Counted from the stretch's first letter, positions 1 through 7,607 are shown. The stretch: 10,688 bases of DNA from an uncultured Eubacteriales bacterium (GCA_900319835.1 ONPY01000082.1:1-10688), one strand, 5' to 3'. Notes: generated from the letters alone by a model not told the origin. Numbers and translations: made by a program.

Positions 1-161
1 TGCGATACCTCGTTGAAGACGGTTGCCACCAATGCGGGAACCGCTACCATGTAGGCCATGTTGGCCATCATGCCCCACACGTCGATCTCCACGACGGTGC
101 CCACCAGCAGCTTGAGCGTAAGCGGTATGAAATGTTTTTTCTTTGCTTGCTGTCTCTCCAA
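1..161 (-). CDS. partial membrane-protein fragment, possibly a bile acid:sodium symporter-like (SBF) permease or a chimeric histidine kinase start
   Basis: Read on the - strand from a TTG at 161-159, the frame stays open to base 1 (53 codons) and runs off the window. It begins with a basic stretch (ERQQAKKKHF) and continues with hydrophobic sequence: IPLTLKLLVG, then VVEIDVWGMM and MVAVPALVATVFNEVS. The second half reminds me of the late transmembrane helices of the SBF/BASS transporter family. The first part sits immediately after a response regulator stop codon, exactly where the partner histidine kinase would begin. Bases ~125-260 are clearly more A+T-rich than bases 1-~122, so two unrelated pieces may be joined near 120-130. 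The GGGTGG about 5 bases before the TTG is a possible but weak ribosome binding site. The family call is tentative; only the open frame and the hydrophobicity are directly seen. Confidence 0.35.
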   Translation of the reverse strand, partial: MERQQAKKKHFIPLTLKLLVGTVVEIDVWGMMANMAYMVAVPALVATVFNEVS

Positions 162-269
162 TTATTCCACCCTATAGCCTTTACCCCAAATTGTTTTGAT
201 CAGTTCGGGATGATTGGCGTCTTCCTCCAGTTTCTTTCTTAGGTTCAAAATATGTACCATAACGGTATT
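162..269 (-). pseudogene. C-terminal fragment of an OmpR/PhoB-family response regulator
   Basis: The last 35 codons before the TAA at 164-162 (- strand) encode the recognition helix and wing of an OmpR-type winged-helix DNA-binding domain. The sequence starts NTVMVHILNLRKKLEED and ends IKTIWGKGYRVE, a nearly canonical family ending. Such proteins bind promoter DNA after phosphorylation by a sensor kinase. The receiver domain and most of the DNA-binding domain are missing: upstream of about base 269-278 the same frame is only antisense to livH. The fragment is more A+T-rich than its neighbours. It is therefore a remnant or an assembly chimera, not a working gene. The family identification is firm despite the short length; the cause of the truncation is unknown. 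Confidence 0.8.
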
Positions 270-1109
270 TCCGTCGGAGGGCAGTATGCCCTGATCGCTA
301 TCGGCTACACGATGGTCTATGGTATCCTGCGTCTGATTAACTTTGCACACGGCGACGTTTTTATGGCTGCCGGCATGTTTATGGTCTTCCTTTCGGCAAC
401 GCTGCCGCTGGGCGTAGCCATTCCTCTGGTTCTTCTGATTACGGTTGCCCTCGGATTCCTGATTGAGCGCGTTGCGTATAAGCCGCTGCGCTCTGCCCCC
501 AGGATGTCTGTCATGATCTCCGCTATCGGTGTGAGCTATTTGATTCAAAACTGTGCCCTTTATTTCACCGGCGGCCTTGCCAAGGTCTATCCCCAGCTGC
601 CCTGGCTGAGCGATACCGTGATGATCTTTGGCGCTGTCACCAAGCGCGTCACGCTCATCACGCCGGTACTGACACTGGTTCTTGTTGTCGGTCTGACGCT
701 GTTCATCCGTTACACCAAAATCGGCATGGCCATGCGTGCGGTCTCCAAGGATTTTGAGACGGCGCGTCTGATGGGCATTAAGGTCAATTCCGTGATTTCT
801 GCCACCTTCATCATCGGCTCCCTTCTGGCCGCAGTCGGCAGTCTGCTTTACTTTACCAACTACGCCTCTGTGACGCCCACTTCCGGCGGCATGCCCGGCC
901 TTAAGTGCTTTGTCGCGGCGGTTTTCGGTGGGATCGGGTCGATCCCCGGCGCTGTGATCGGCGCCTTTATCATCGGCATTGCCGAAAACGTCATAAAGGG
1001 CCTGGGCTGGACGACCTTCTCCGATGCCTTTACCTTTGCCCTGCTGATTGTGATCCTGCTTGTGAAGCCCACCGGCCTCTTCGGTGAAAAGGCGACGGAT
1101 AAGGTGTGA
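252..1109 (+). CDS. livH: branched-chain amino acid ABC transporter permease LivH, N-terminally clipped
   Basis: This is one of the two inner-membrane permeases of a LivHMGF-type importer for branched-chain amino acids or related substrates. It shows the family opening NGISVGGQYALIAIGYTMVYG (residues 4-24, shown in part by NGISVGG and GYTMVYG), the motif LINFAHGDVFMAAG (28-41), an EAA-type cytoplasmic loop around TKIGMAMRAVSKDFETARLM (155-174) that docks on the ATPases, and FGGIGSIPGAVIGA near 225-238. Hydrophobic helices fill the rest. The 285-residue frame is bounded upstream by a TAG at 240-242. The ATG at 252 has no convincing ribosome binding site, and its first codons overlap the response regulator fragment on the other strand. 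Family members usually carry roughly 8-12 more residues before NGIS, so the true start appears lost at the junction. The body of the gene is intact and it is followed by livM after 10 bases. Confidence 0.93.
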   Translation: MYHNGISVGGQYALIAIGYTMVYGILRLINFAHGDVFMAAGMFMVFLSATLPLGVAIPLVLLITVALGFLIERVAYKPLRSAPRMSVMISAIGVSYLIQNCALYFTGGLAKVYPQLPWLSDTVMIFGAVTKRVTLITPVLTLVLVVGLTLFIRYTKIGMAMRAVSKDFETARLMGIKVNSVISATFIIGSLLAAVGSLLYFTNYASVTPTSGGMPGLKCFVAAVFGGIGSIPGAVIGAFIIGIAENVIKGLGWTTFSDAFTFALLIVILLVKPTGLFGEKATDKV

Positions 1110-1119
1110 GGTGACAGGT

Positions 1120-2262
1120 ATGGAATTGAGAACAAACAAAAAGAGAGACGGTCTCTATACTGCCATCGCGTTGGCTGCCATGTTCCTGCTCCTGCTGGTG
1201 ATGGAGCTGACCATGAAGCCCACATCCATCTTGTTTACGGTGCTGAAAAAAGGCGTCATCTACGCGCTGGTTGCGGTCTCCATGAACCTGCTTAACGGTT
1301 TCACCGGCCTCTTTTCCCTAGGACAGGCGGGCTTTATGCTGATCGGCGCGTATACTTACGCCATTTTGACCATGCCTGTGGCTGTCAAGATGGGGGACTC
1401 GGTCTACAAGTACTATGACTGCGCCATCCACTTTGAACTTGGTATTCTGCCCGCGATGCTGGCGGCGGGTCTGGCGGCGGCACTGCTGGCAGCGCTGATC
1501 GGCCTGCCGGTGCTCCGGCTGAAGAGCGACTACCTGGCAATCGCCACGCTTGGATTTGCAGAGATCCTGCGTGCCATTTTCCAGTGGGACGCCATGGGCC
1601 CCGTCACCAATGGTGCAAATGTCCTGCGTCAGTACAAGGATCTGACCAAGGTCACGATCCCCTTTACCAGCATCAAATTTCCGCCCACGCTGTTTTGTTT
1701 TATGGTCTGCGGTATCTGTATCGCCGTCATTGTGCTTTTGATCAACTCCTCCTACGGCCGGGCTTTCAAGGCCATCCGGGACGATGAGATCGCGGCAGAG
1801 GCCATGGGCATTAACCTCTTCAAGCACAAGGAGATGAGCTTTGTCATCAGCTCCTTCTTCGCAGGTATCTCCGGGGCACTGCTGGCCATGTTCCAGTACA
1901 CGGTACAGGCGGCACAGTTTAAATCCGCCATGACTTATGAGATCCTTTTGATCGTGGTGATTGGCGGCATTGGCTCTGTGACCGGCTCCTGCATTGCGTC
2001 CTTCCTGTTTATTGCCTGCAATGAATGGTGGCTGCGCTTCTTGGATGAGTCTTCCAACAATATCCTCGGGCTGAACATCCTGCGCTCGGGCTTCCGCAAG
2101 GTCGTCTTCTCCATCGTCATTATGATCATCGTGCTCTTCTTCTCCAAGGGCATTATGGGCGAGCGCGAGTTCTCCTGGGACAGGATACGCGCATTCTTCC
2201 GGGATCCCTTTGGCGTGAAGAAAAAGCGCGCAGCGGCAAAGGAGGTGCAGGTCAATGAGTGA
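1120..2262 (+). CDS. livM: branched-chain amino acid ABC transporter permease LivM
   Basis: This is the second membrane permease of the importer, pairing with LivH to form the translocation path. The ATG at 1120 was chosen over an upstream in-frame ATG at 1084 because GAGGTG (1108-1113) lies about 6 bases before it and because the longer form would overlap livH with a non-hydrophobic arginine-rich extension. The 380-residue product has the LivM signature NLLNG..GLFSLGQAGFMLIGAY (56-78), the segment LRLKSDYLAIATLGFAEILR (132-151), and the EAA-type loop GRAFKAIRDDEIAAEAMG (213-230) that contacts the ATPase subunits. The last ~30 residues are a charged cytoplasmic tail (DPFGVKKKRAAAKE). Its stop codon overlaps the livG start by 8 bases, consistent with translational coupling. 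Confidence 0.95.
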   Translation: MELRTNKKRDGLYTAIALAAMFLLLLVMELTMKPTSILFTVLKKGVIYALVAVSMNLLNGFTGLFSLGQAGFMLIGAYTYAILTMPVAVKMGDSVYKYYDCAIHFELGILPAMLAAGLAAALLAALIGLPVLRLKSDYLAIATLGFAEILRAIFQWDAMGPVTNGANVLRQYKDLTKVTIPFTSIKFPPTLFCFMVCGICIAVIVLLINSSYGRAFKAIRDDEIAAEAMGINLFKHKEMSFVISSFFAGISGALLAMFQYTVQAAQFKSAMTYEILLIVVIGGIGSVTGSCIASFLFIACNEWWLRFLDESSNNILGLNILRSGFRKVVFSIVIMIIVLFFSKGIMGEREFSWDRIRAFFRDPFGVKKKRAAAKEVQVNE

Positions 2263-3103
2263 GTCTGTGCTCCGCATGGAAAATGTCACCATGCAGTTTG
2301 GCGGCGTGGTGGCGGTCAACAACCTCTCTCTGGAGGTAAACCGCGGCGAGATCGTGGCCCTGATCGGCCCCAACGGTGCCGGAAAAACCACCGCCTTCAA
2401 CTGCATCACCGGCGTATACGAGCCCACCAACGGCCAGGTCTATTTCCAGGATGCGCTGATCGTATCCAACCATCCCAGCGGAAAGATGAAGAAGGATTAC
2501 CAAGGCATGAACTCGGAAAAGTACATGCAGGTAAAGCCGGTGGATCCTACGCCGAATCAGATTACCAAGCTGGGTATCGCACGTACTTTTCAGAACATCC
2601 GCCTTTGGAAAAGCATGACTGTGTTTGACAATGTTCTGACTGCCAAGCATATGCGCGCCAAGCACAATGTTTTTACTGCAACCTTCCGGCTCAGCGCTGC
2701 GGAGGAAAAACGTATGCGCGAGGAAACCATGGCTCTGCTGGAGGAGCAGAATCTTGCACAGTATAAGGACGATCTGGCAACCTCGCTGCCCTACGGTCTG
2801 CAGAGGAGGCTGGAGATCGCCCGTGCGCTGGCCACCGAGCCCAAGCTCTTGCTGCTGGACGAGCCGGCAGCTGGCATGAACCCGCAGGAGACAGAGGAAC
2901 TGGGCCGGTTTATCATGCAGATCAAGACAAAGTACGATCTGACGATCTTTATGATTGAGCACCACATGGATCTGGTCATGAAGTTTTCCGACCGCATCTA
3001 TGTCATTGACTTTGGGCGTCTGATCGCCAAGGGCACTCCCGCGGAAATCCAGGCCAATCCCAAGGTCATAGAAGCATATCTGGGGGTGGCAGACGATGAA
3101 TGA
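2255..3103 (+). CDS. livG: branched-chain amino acid ABC transporter ATP-binding protein LivG
   Basis: This is one of two cytoplasmic ATPases that power LivHM. In the 282-residue product, Walker A is GPNGAGKTT (38-46), the Q-loop is at TFQN (Q113), the ABC signature has the LivG-type form LPYGLQRRLEIARAL (178-192), Walker B is LLLLDEP (198-204), and the switch histidine lies in IEHHMDL (235-241). The C-terminal EAYLG is the usual LivG/LivF ending. An excellent AAAGGAGGTG site lies within livM just upstream of the ATG. Compared with E. coli LivG (about 255 residues) there is a polar insertion of roughly 25-30 residues around 70-103, before the Q-loop; longer LivG proteins of this sort exist in other bacteria. 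Its end overlaps livF by 8 bases. Confidence 0.96.
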   Translation: MSESVLRMENVTMQFGGVVAVNNLSLEVNRGEIVALIGPNGAGKTTAFNCITGVYEPTNGQVYFQDALIVSNHPSGKMKKDYQGMNSEKYMQVKPVDPTPNQITKLGIARTFQNIRLWKSMTVFDNVLTAKHMRAKHNVFTATFRLSAAEEKRMREETMALLEEQNLAQYKDDLATSLPYGLQRRLEIARALATEPKLLLLDEPAAGMNPQETEELGRFIMQIKTKYDLTIFMIEHHMDLVMKFSDRIYVIDFGRLIAKGTPAEIQANPKVIEAYLGVADDE

Positions 3104-3806
3104 ACCGATCCTCTCCATACGGGATCTGAAAGTCAATTATGGCGGCATTGAAGCCGTCAAGGGCATCTCCTTTGATGTGCAGGAAGGGAGTATCGTCACC
3201 CTCATCGGTGCAAACGGCGCCGGAAAGAGCTCGACGCTGCGCAGCATCGTGGGCCTGGTAAAGCCCGCCGCAGGCGAGATCCTGTTCCGTGGGGATGACA
3301 TCACAAACCACGACACCAATGTGATCGTCAAAAAGGGAATCACGCTGGTTCCCGAGGGACGGCGTATCTTCCCGGATCTGACGGTGCTGGAAAACCTGAA
3401 GATGGGCGCTTATCTCAGAAATGACGACATCTCGGGAGATCTGGCGTGGATGTTCGATCTCTTCCCGCGCCTGAAGGAGCGTTCCTGGCAGCCAGGCGGT
3501 ACCCTCTCCGGCGGCGAGCAGCAGATGCTGGCCGTGGCAAGAGCCCTGATGGGCAAACCCAAGCTTATCATGATGGACGAGCCCTCTCTGGGGCTCGCGC
3601 CGTTGATCGTCCGGGGTATCTTCGATATCATTCGTGAGATCAATCAACAGGGCGTGACCGTACTGCTGATCGAGCAGAACGCCAACATGGCCCTGAAGAT
3701 CGCGGATTACGCCTACGTTTTGGAGACGGGCCGCATCGGGCTTTCGGGCACGGGCAAGGAGCTGCTTGCCAATGAAGACGTGAAACGCGCGTATCTGGGC
3801 AGTTAA
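3096..3806 (+). CDS. livF: branched-chain amino acid ABC transporter ATP-binding protein LivF
   Basis: This is the second ATPase of the importer, forming the nucleotide-binding heterodimer with LivG. The 236-residue product is of normal family length. Motifs are Walker A GANGAGKSS (38-46), the segment GITLVPEGRRIFPDLTV (81-97) that is typical of LivF, the ABC signature LSGGEQQML (137-145), Walker B LIMMDEPS (157-164), and LIEQNANMAL (191-200), where a glutamine replaces the switch histidine, as is normal for LivF. The start overlaps the livG stop (ATGAATGA arrangement) behind a G-rich site (GGGGGTGG). It is the last gene of the liv unit, since a strong terminator follows 11 bases after its stop codon. 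Confidence 0.96.
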   Translation: MNEPILSIRDLKVNYGGIEAVKGISFDVQEGSIVTLIGANGAGKSSTLRSIVGLVKPAAGEILFRGDDITNHDTNVIVKKGITLVPEGRRIFPDLTVLENLKMGAYLRNDDISGDLAWMFDLFPRLKERSWQPGGTLSGGEQQMLAVARALMGKPKLIMMDEPSLGLAPLIVRGIFDIIREINQQGVTVLLIEQNANMALKIADYAYVLETGRIGLSGTGKELLANEDVKRAYLGS

Positions 3807-3817
3807 ACAATTTCCCC

Positions 3818-3848
3818 AAAAGGAGCCGCTGAAAAGTGGCTCCTTTTT
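3818..3848 (+). terminator. intrinsic terminator of the liv operon
   Basis: The stem pairs AGGAGCCGCT (3821-3830) with AGTGGCTCCT (3835-3844), with one G-U pair, around a GAAA tetraloop (3831-3834). Three further A-T pairs (3818-3820 with 3845-3847) extend the stem into the T-tract. It lies between livF and the prfA promoter. Confidence 0.9.
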
Positions 3849-3851
3849 CGG

Positions 3852-3880
3852 TTGCCTTTCGCTTCCTCCTGTGATAAAAT
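3852..3880 (+). promoter_or_regulatory. probable sigma-A promoter for the prfA operon (extended -10)
   Basis: A -35 like TTGCCT (3852-3857) is followed after 17 bases by TAAAAT (3875-3880). The TG one base before the -10 (3872-3873) makes an extended -10 element. It starts 4 bases after the liv terminator and lies 37 bases before the prfA GTG, as expected for the promoter of a new transcription unit. Seen by motif only. Confidence 0.6.
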
Positions 3881-3917
3881 AACTGGGCCAATTTGTAAAC
3901 CGATGGAGTGACCCGCC

Positions 3918-4988
3918 GTGTTTGAACAGCTAAAGCCTCTGGAAAACAAATATGAGCGGCTCTGTGCCCGCATGGAGGAGCCGTCCACCTATGCCGACCC
4001 CGCCGTCTACAGCAAATATGAACGGGAAGCCCGGGACCTCGAGCCGCTGATCACGGCCTATCGGGCGTATCAGAAGGCCGAAAAGACCATGGCCGACGCG
4101 CTGGAGCTGATGGCGGACAGCGAAATGAAGGAGCTGGCCCAGGAGGAATACTCCGAAGCCAAAGCCGAGCATGAGAGGCTGGAGCAGGAGATCAAGATCC
4201 TGCTGCTGCCGAAGGACCCCAATGACAACAAGAACGTCATCATGGAGATCCGCGGCGGCGTCGGCGGGGAAGAGGGGATGCTGTTTGCTGCCGACCTTTT
4301 CCGCATGTACAGCATGTATGCCGAATCCAAGGGCTGGAAGATCGACGTGGCCAACATCAGCGAGACGGAGCTTGGCGGCATCAAGGAAGTCAGCTTTGTC
4401 ATTGAGGGAAGCGGGGCCTATTCCAGATTGAAATTTGAGGCTGGCGGCCACAGGGTCCAGCGCGTTCCCGCGACGGAGTCCGGCGGGCGGATCCACACCT
4501 CGGCCGCCACGGTCGCCGTACTGCCCGAGGTGGAGGAGATCGACTTCCATCTGGATCCCGGCGATCTGAAGATCGACACCTATCGCTCCTCCGGCGCCGG
4601 CGGCCAGCACGTCAATAAGACCGAGAGTGCCATCCGCATTACCCATCTGCCCACGGGCGTTGTGGTCGAGTGCCAGGATGAACGCAGCCAGTACAAGAAC
4701 AAGGACCGCGCCATGCAGATCCTGCGTGCCAAGCTCTATGAAGCTGAGCAGGCCAAACAACACGCGGCCCTCGCCAGTGAGCGCCGCAGCCAGATCGGCT
4801 CCGGTGACCGCAGCGAGCGTGTACGTACCTATAATTTCCCGCAGAACCGGGTCACCGACCACCGGCTCAGCGGAGACCAGAAAAACTTCAACATCCAGTC
4901 CATCATCAACGGCAACCTGGATCCTCTGATTGACAGCCTGATCACCGCCGACCAGACCGCAAGACTCCAGGCGCAGACGGAGGCGTGA
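3918..4988 (+). CDS. prfA: peptide chain release factor 1 (RF1)
   Basis: RF1 recognises UAA and UAG in the ribosomal A site and triggers hydrolysis of peptidyl-tRNA. The 356-residue product has a full-length coiled-coil-rich domain 1, the IRGGVGGEEG segment (111-120), the codon-recognition PAT tripeptide of the RF1 type (184-186, within RVPATESGG), and the catalytic GGQ (228-230) in SSGAGGQHVNKTESA. The PAT motif separates RF1 from RF2, which carries SPF, and there is no RF2-type frameshift site. Translation starts at GTG, with GGAG at 3905-3908 about 9 bases upstream. It heads the operon prfA-sua5/coaE-aminopeptidase. The methyltransferase gene prmC, which commonly adjoins prfA and acts on GGQ, is not next to it here. 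Confidence 0.97.
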   Translation: MFEQLKPLENKYERLCARMEEPSTYADPAVYSKYEREARDLEPLITAYRAYQKAEKTMADALELMADSEMKELAQEEYSEAKAEHERLEQEIKILLLPKDPNDNKNVIMEIRGGVGGEEGMLFAADLFRMYSMYAESKGWKIDVANISETELGGIKEVSFVIEGSGAYSRLKFEAGGHRVQRVPATESGGRIHTSAATVAVLPEVEEIDFHLDPGDLKIDTYRSSGAGGQHVNKTESAIRITHLPTGVVVECQDERSQYKNKDRAMQILRAKLYEAEQAKQHAALASERRSQIGSGDRSERVRTYNFPQNRVTDHRLSGDQKNFNIQSIINGNLDPLIDSLITADQTARLQAQTEA

Positions 4989-6203
4989 ATGAAGACCGAG
5001 CGGATTACAGAGAATATGGAACGGGCTGCCGAATACATCCAGCGCGGCGCTCTGGTGGCCGTTCCCACGGAGACGGTCTACGGTCTTGCCGGCAACGGGT
5101 TGGACACTGAGGCAGTTTCGAGAATCTATGAGGTCAAGGGCAGACCAGCCATAAAGCCCCTGTCGCTCATGGTTCCCGGCAAGGAGGCCATGGATCGCTA
5201 CTGTCACGACATCCCCGGACAGGCGCGGGTTTTGGCCGAAAAATTCTGGCCCGGTCCGCTGACCATTGTTTTGCCGGCCCGGGAAGAGGTCCCCGAGATC
5301 GTGCTGGCCGGGGGCAAGACCGTCGGTCTGCGCTGCCCGGACCACCCATTGACTCTTTCGCTTCTCCGGGAATGCGGTCTGCCGCTGGCGGCGCCCTCCG
5401 CCAATCCCTCCGGCAAGCCCAGCCCCAAGACCGCCGAACAGGTGCTGGGATACTTTGACGGAAAAATTGAGGCCGTGATCGACGGTGGTCCCTGCGGAAT
5501 CGGGACAGAGTCGACTCTGATTGATATGAGCCGCAAGCCCTTCCGGATTCTTCGGCAAGGGGCGTTGGACCGCGATACCATTGCCGAAACGCTTGTTGAC
5601 CAGATGCAGATTGTCGGCATTACCGGCGGAAGCGGCACCGGCAAAACCACCGCCTTGAGAGAGCTTGAAAAGTTCGGCGCACTAGTGATCGACTGCGACA
5701 CGGTCTATCATGAGCTTTTACAGAGCAGCGGGGAGATGCTTGCGGAGCTCTCTGAGACGTTCCCCGGGGTCGTACACGATGGTGTGCTGGACCGACCGGC
5801 GCTGGCAGCCCGGGTTTTTTCTGATGAGGCGGCTTTGCAGAAGCTGAACGAGACCACACACCGCTATGTCTGCCGGGAGGTGGAGGCGCGGCTGCGTGAG
5901 CACGCCATGAATGGCGGTGAGCTTGCAGCAATTGACGCCGTGGAGCTCTTCTCGAGCGGTCTCAGCGAGCGCTGCACCGTGACGCTCGCGGTGCTGGCCG
6001 ATGCGGAAAAGCGCATAAAGCGCGTCATGGCGCGGGATCAGATCAACCGGGAATCTGCCGTGCGGCGCATTGAAGCACAGCGTCCGGATGCATACTTTGA
6101 GCAGCACTGCGATTATTGTCTGTGGAATAACGCTGACCAGGAACAGTTCAAACAGGACTGCCGGCAGCTTTTTAAGGAGATACAAAAAGCATGGATGAAC
6201 TGA
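4989..6203 (+). CDS. fused threonylcarbamoyl-AMP synthase (Sua5/YwlC) and dephospho-CoA kinase (CoaE)
   Basis: One uninterrupted 404-residue frame carries two enzymes. Residues 1 to about 205 are a YrdC/Sua5 domain that makes threonylcarbamoyl-AMP for tRNA t6A37: VPTETVYGLAGN (25-36), KGRPAIKPLSLMV (50-62), SANPSGKPSPKTAEQV (137-152) and GTESTLIDM (172-180). It is the short TsaC/YwlC type without the extra Sua5 C-terminal domain. Residues 206 to the end are a complete dephospho-CoA kinase (last step of CoA synthesis): P-loop GITGGSGTGKT (210-220), VIDCD with acidic D235 and D237, the FSDEAALQKLN region (277-287), ELFSSGL and RVMARD in the lid. Between them there is no linker, no stop and no visible ribosome binding site before M206 (ATG 5604). 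The ATG at 4989 follows the prfA stop with no gap and has GGAGG 5 bases upstream. The alternative is a frameshift or sequencing error fusing two normal genes: a TGA in the next frame (5597-5599) lies just before M206. Confidence 0.9.
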   Translation: MKTERITENMERAAEYIQRGALVAVPTETVYGLAGNGLDTEAVSRIYEVKGRPAIKPLSLMVPGKEAMDRYCHDIPGQARVLAEKFWPGPLTIVLPAREEVPEIVLAGGKTVGLRCPDHPLTLSLLRECGLPLAAPSANPSGKPSPKTAEQVLGYFDGKIEAVIDGGPCGIGTESTLIDMSRKPFRILRQGALDRDTIAETLVDQMQIVGITGGSGTGKTTALRELEKFGALVIDCDTVYHELLQSSGEMLAELSETFPGVVHDGVLDRPALAARVFSDEAALQKLNETTHRYVCREVEARLREHAMNGGELAAIDAVELFSSGLSERCTVTLAVLADAEKRIKRVMARDQINRESAVRRIEAQRPDAYFEQHCDYCLWNNADQEQFKQDCRQLFKEIQKAWMN

Positions 6204-7573
6204 AAAAGAACCTTTTTTACGAGCAGAAAAACGGCTATGACTGCATTGAGCCCCAGGAGCATGTGGCTGTGGAAGACTACTGCCGCGGCTACATGGACTT
6301 TTTGAACCGCTCCCGCACAGAGCGTGAGTGCGTTGTCAACGCCATAGCCCTGGCAAAGGAAAAGGGGTTTGTCGAGTATTATCCCGGTATGGAGCTTCAC
6401 CCTGGCATGAAGGTCTACAGCTGCAACCGCGGCAAGGCCCTGATGCTGGCAGTGATCGGCAAAAACAGTCTGGCCGATGGCGCGGTGATCGCCGGCGCCC
6501 ATGTGGATTCCCCGCGGCTCGACTTAAAGCAGAATCCCCTCTATGAAACTGACGAACTCTGCTTTTTCCGCACCCACTACTACGGCGGCATCAAGAAATA
6601 CCAGTGGGTGACCATCCCGCTGGAACTGCACGGCGTCGTGATCCTCCAGAGTGGAGAGCGCGTAGATGTGGTCATCGGTCGGGAGCCGGACGAGCCCCGC
6701 TTTGTCATCACTGACCTGCTGCCGCATCTGGCCCAGGACCAGATGAAAAAGGCTATGTCCGAGGGCATCACCGGCGAGGGGCTCAACCTGATCATCGGCT
6801 CCGTCCCCTATGCCGGCGAGGGCAAGGATCGGGTCAAGCTGGCCGTTATGAGCATTCTCAATGACATGTACGGCATCAAGGAAGAGGACTTCCTCTCGGC
6901 CGAGCTGGTGGCGGTGCCCGCCTTTGACGTCACGGAGGTCGGCTTTGATCGCTCCCTGATCGGCGGCTACGGCCATGACGACCGGGTCTGCGCTTATGCG
7001 GAGCTGAAAGCGCTTCTCGACGTGAATGACCCTGTCCGCACCTGCGTCTGCATTCTGGCAGACAAGGAGGAGACGGGCTCTGACGGCGTCAGCGGCATGC
7101 AGAGCAGAGCCTTTGATACCTTTATGGAGGATCTCTGCGCGGCGCAGGGCGTCTCCCTGCGGCGCTGCTTTGAAAACAGCTTCTGCCTCTCTGCGGACGT
7201 CACGGCGGCCTTTGATCCGCTGTACCCCGAGGTCTTTGAGAAGAGCAACGCGTCCCGCATCAACTACGGCATGGGCATCAATAAATTCACCGGTGCCAGG
7301 GGAAAGTCTGGCACCAGCGACGCCTCAGCGGAAGTTGTGGCCTATCTGCGCAGACTCTTTGCCAGAAACAATGTGGTGTGGCAGCTGTCTGAGTTGGGTA
7401 AGGTAGACCAGGGCGGCGGCGGTACCATCGCCAAGTTCATGGCTAACCGCAACATCGACACCATCGATGCCGGCGTTCCTGTGCTCAGCATGCATGCGCC
7501 GTTTGAGCTTGTGGCAAAGTTTGACTGCTACATGACCTACAAGGGCGTTCTCGCCGCCTACAACGACGACTGA
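6191..7573 (+). CDS. apeB: M18-family metalloaminopeptidase (aspartyl aminopeptidase type)
   Basis: This is a cytosolic two-metal aminopeptidase of family M18, which removes N-terminal residues (often acidic ones) from peptides. The 460-residue length is normal. Metal ligands and the catalytic base are all visible: H104 in GAHVDSPRLDL, D264 in GHDDRV, E293/E294 in DKEETGSDG, D336 in SADVTAAFDP and H435 in LSMHAPFEL. KFTGARGKSGTSDAS (365-379) and KVDQGGGGTIAKF (404-416) are further family blocks. The ATG overlaps the end of the previous gene by 13 bases and has AAGGAGA (6174-6180) about 10 bases upstream, so it is co-transcribed and probably coupled. A terminator follows. The symbol apeB is used for clostridial members of this family; substrate preference cannot be read from the sequence. 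Confidence 0.93.
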   Translation: MDELKKNLFYEQKNGYDCIEPQEHVAVEDYCRGYMDFLNRSRTERECVVNAIALAKEKGFVEYYPGMELHPGMKVYSCNRGKALMLAVIGKNSLADGAVIAGAHVDSPRLDLKQNPLYETDELCFFRTHYYGGIKKYQWVTIPLELHGVVILQSGERVDVVIGREPDEPRFVITDLLPHLAQDQMKKAMSEGITGEGLNLIIGSVPYAGEGKDRVKLAVMSILNDMYGIKEEDFLSAELVAVPAFDVTEVGFDRSLIGGYGHDDRVCAYAELKALLDVNDPVRTCVCILADKEETGSDGVSGMQSRAFDTFMEDLCAAQGVSLRRCFENSFCLSADVTAAFDPLYPEVFEKSNASRINYGMGINKFTGARGKSGTSDASAEVVAYLRRLFARNNVVWQLSELGKVDQGGGGTIAKFMANRNIDTIDAGVPVLSMHAPFELVAKFDCYMTYKGVLAAYNDD

Positions 7574-7607
7574 TCTTTACACATAAGAGCGCCAGTAAGA
7601 ACAGAAT

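Noticed and set aside
1084..1119. Upstream in-frame ATG of livM at 1084
   Set aside because: It would overlap livH, lacks a ribosome binding site and adds an arginine-rich leader; ATG 1120 has GAGGTG at good distance.
270..1139. Long - strand frame continuing upstream of the response regulator tail through livH
   Set aside because: The translation is low-complexity and hydrophilic (rich in H, D, G, Q, R), the typical mirror of a G+C-rich permease gene. Only the last ~35 codons match a real family.
1318..2430. 370-codon - strand frame over livM and the start of livG
   Set aside because: Shadow frame with hydrophilic, biased composition and no domain, opposite a convincing permease gene.
3930..5558. 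542-codon open frame on the - strand across prfA and the Sua5 domain
   Set aside because: It is antisense to two well-identified genes and has no recognisable domain; its openness follows from G+C-rich codon use on the + strand.
5597..5610. Internal translation start for a separate CoaE at ATG 5604
   Set aside because: No purine-rich ribosome binding site precedes it and no stop in frame separates it from Sua5, so the fused reading is preferred as the sequence stands.
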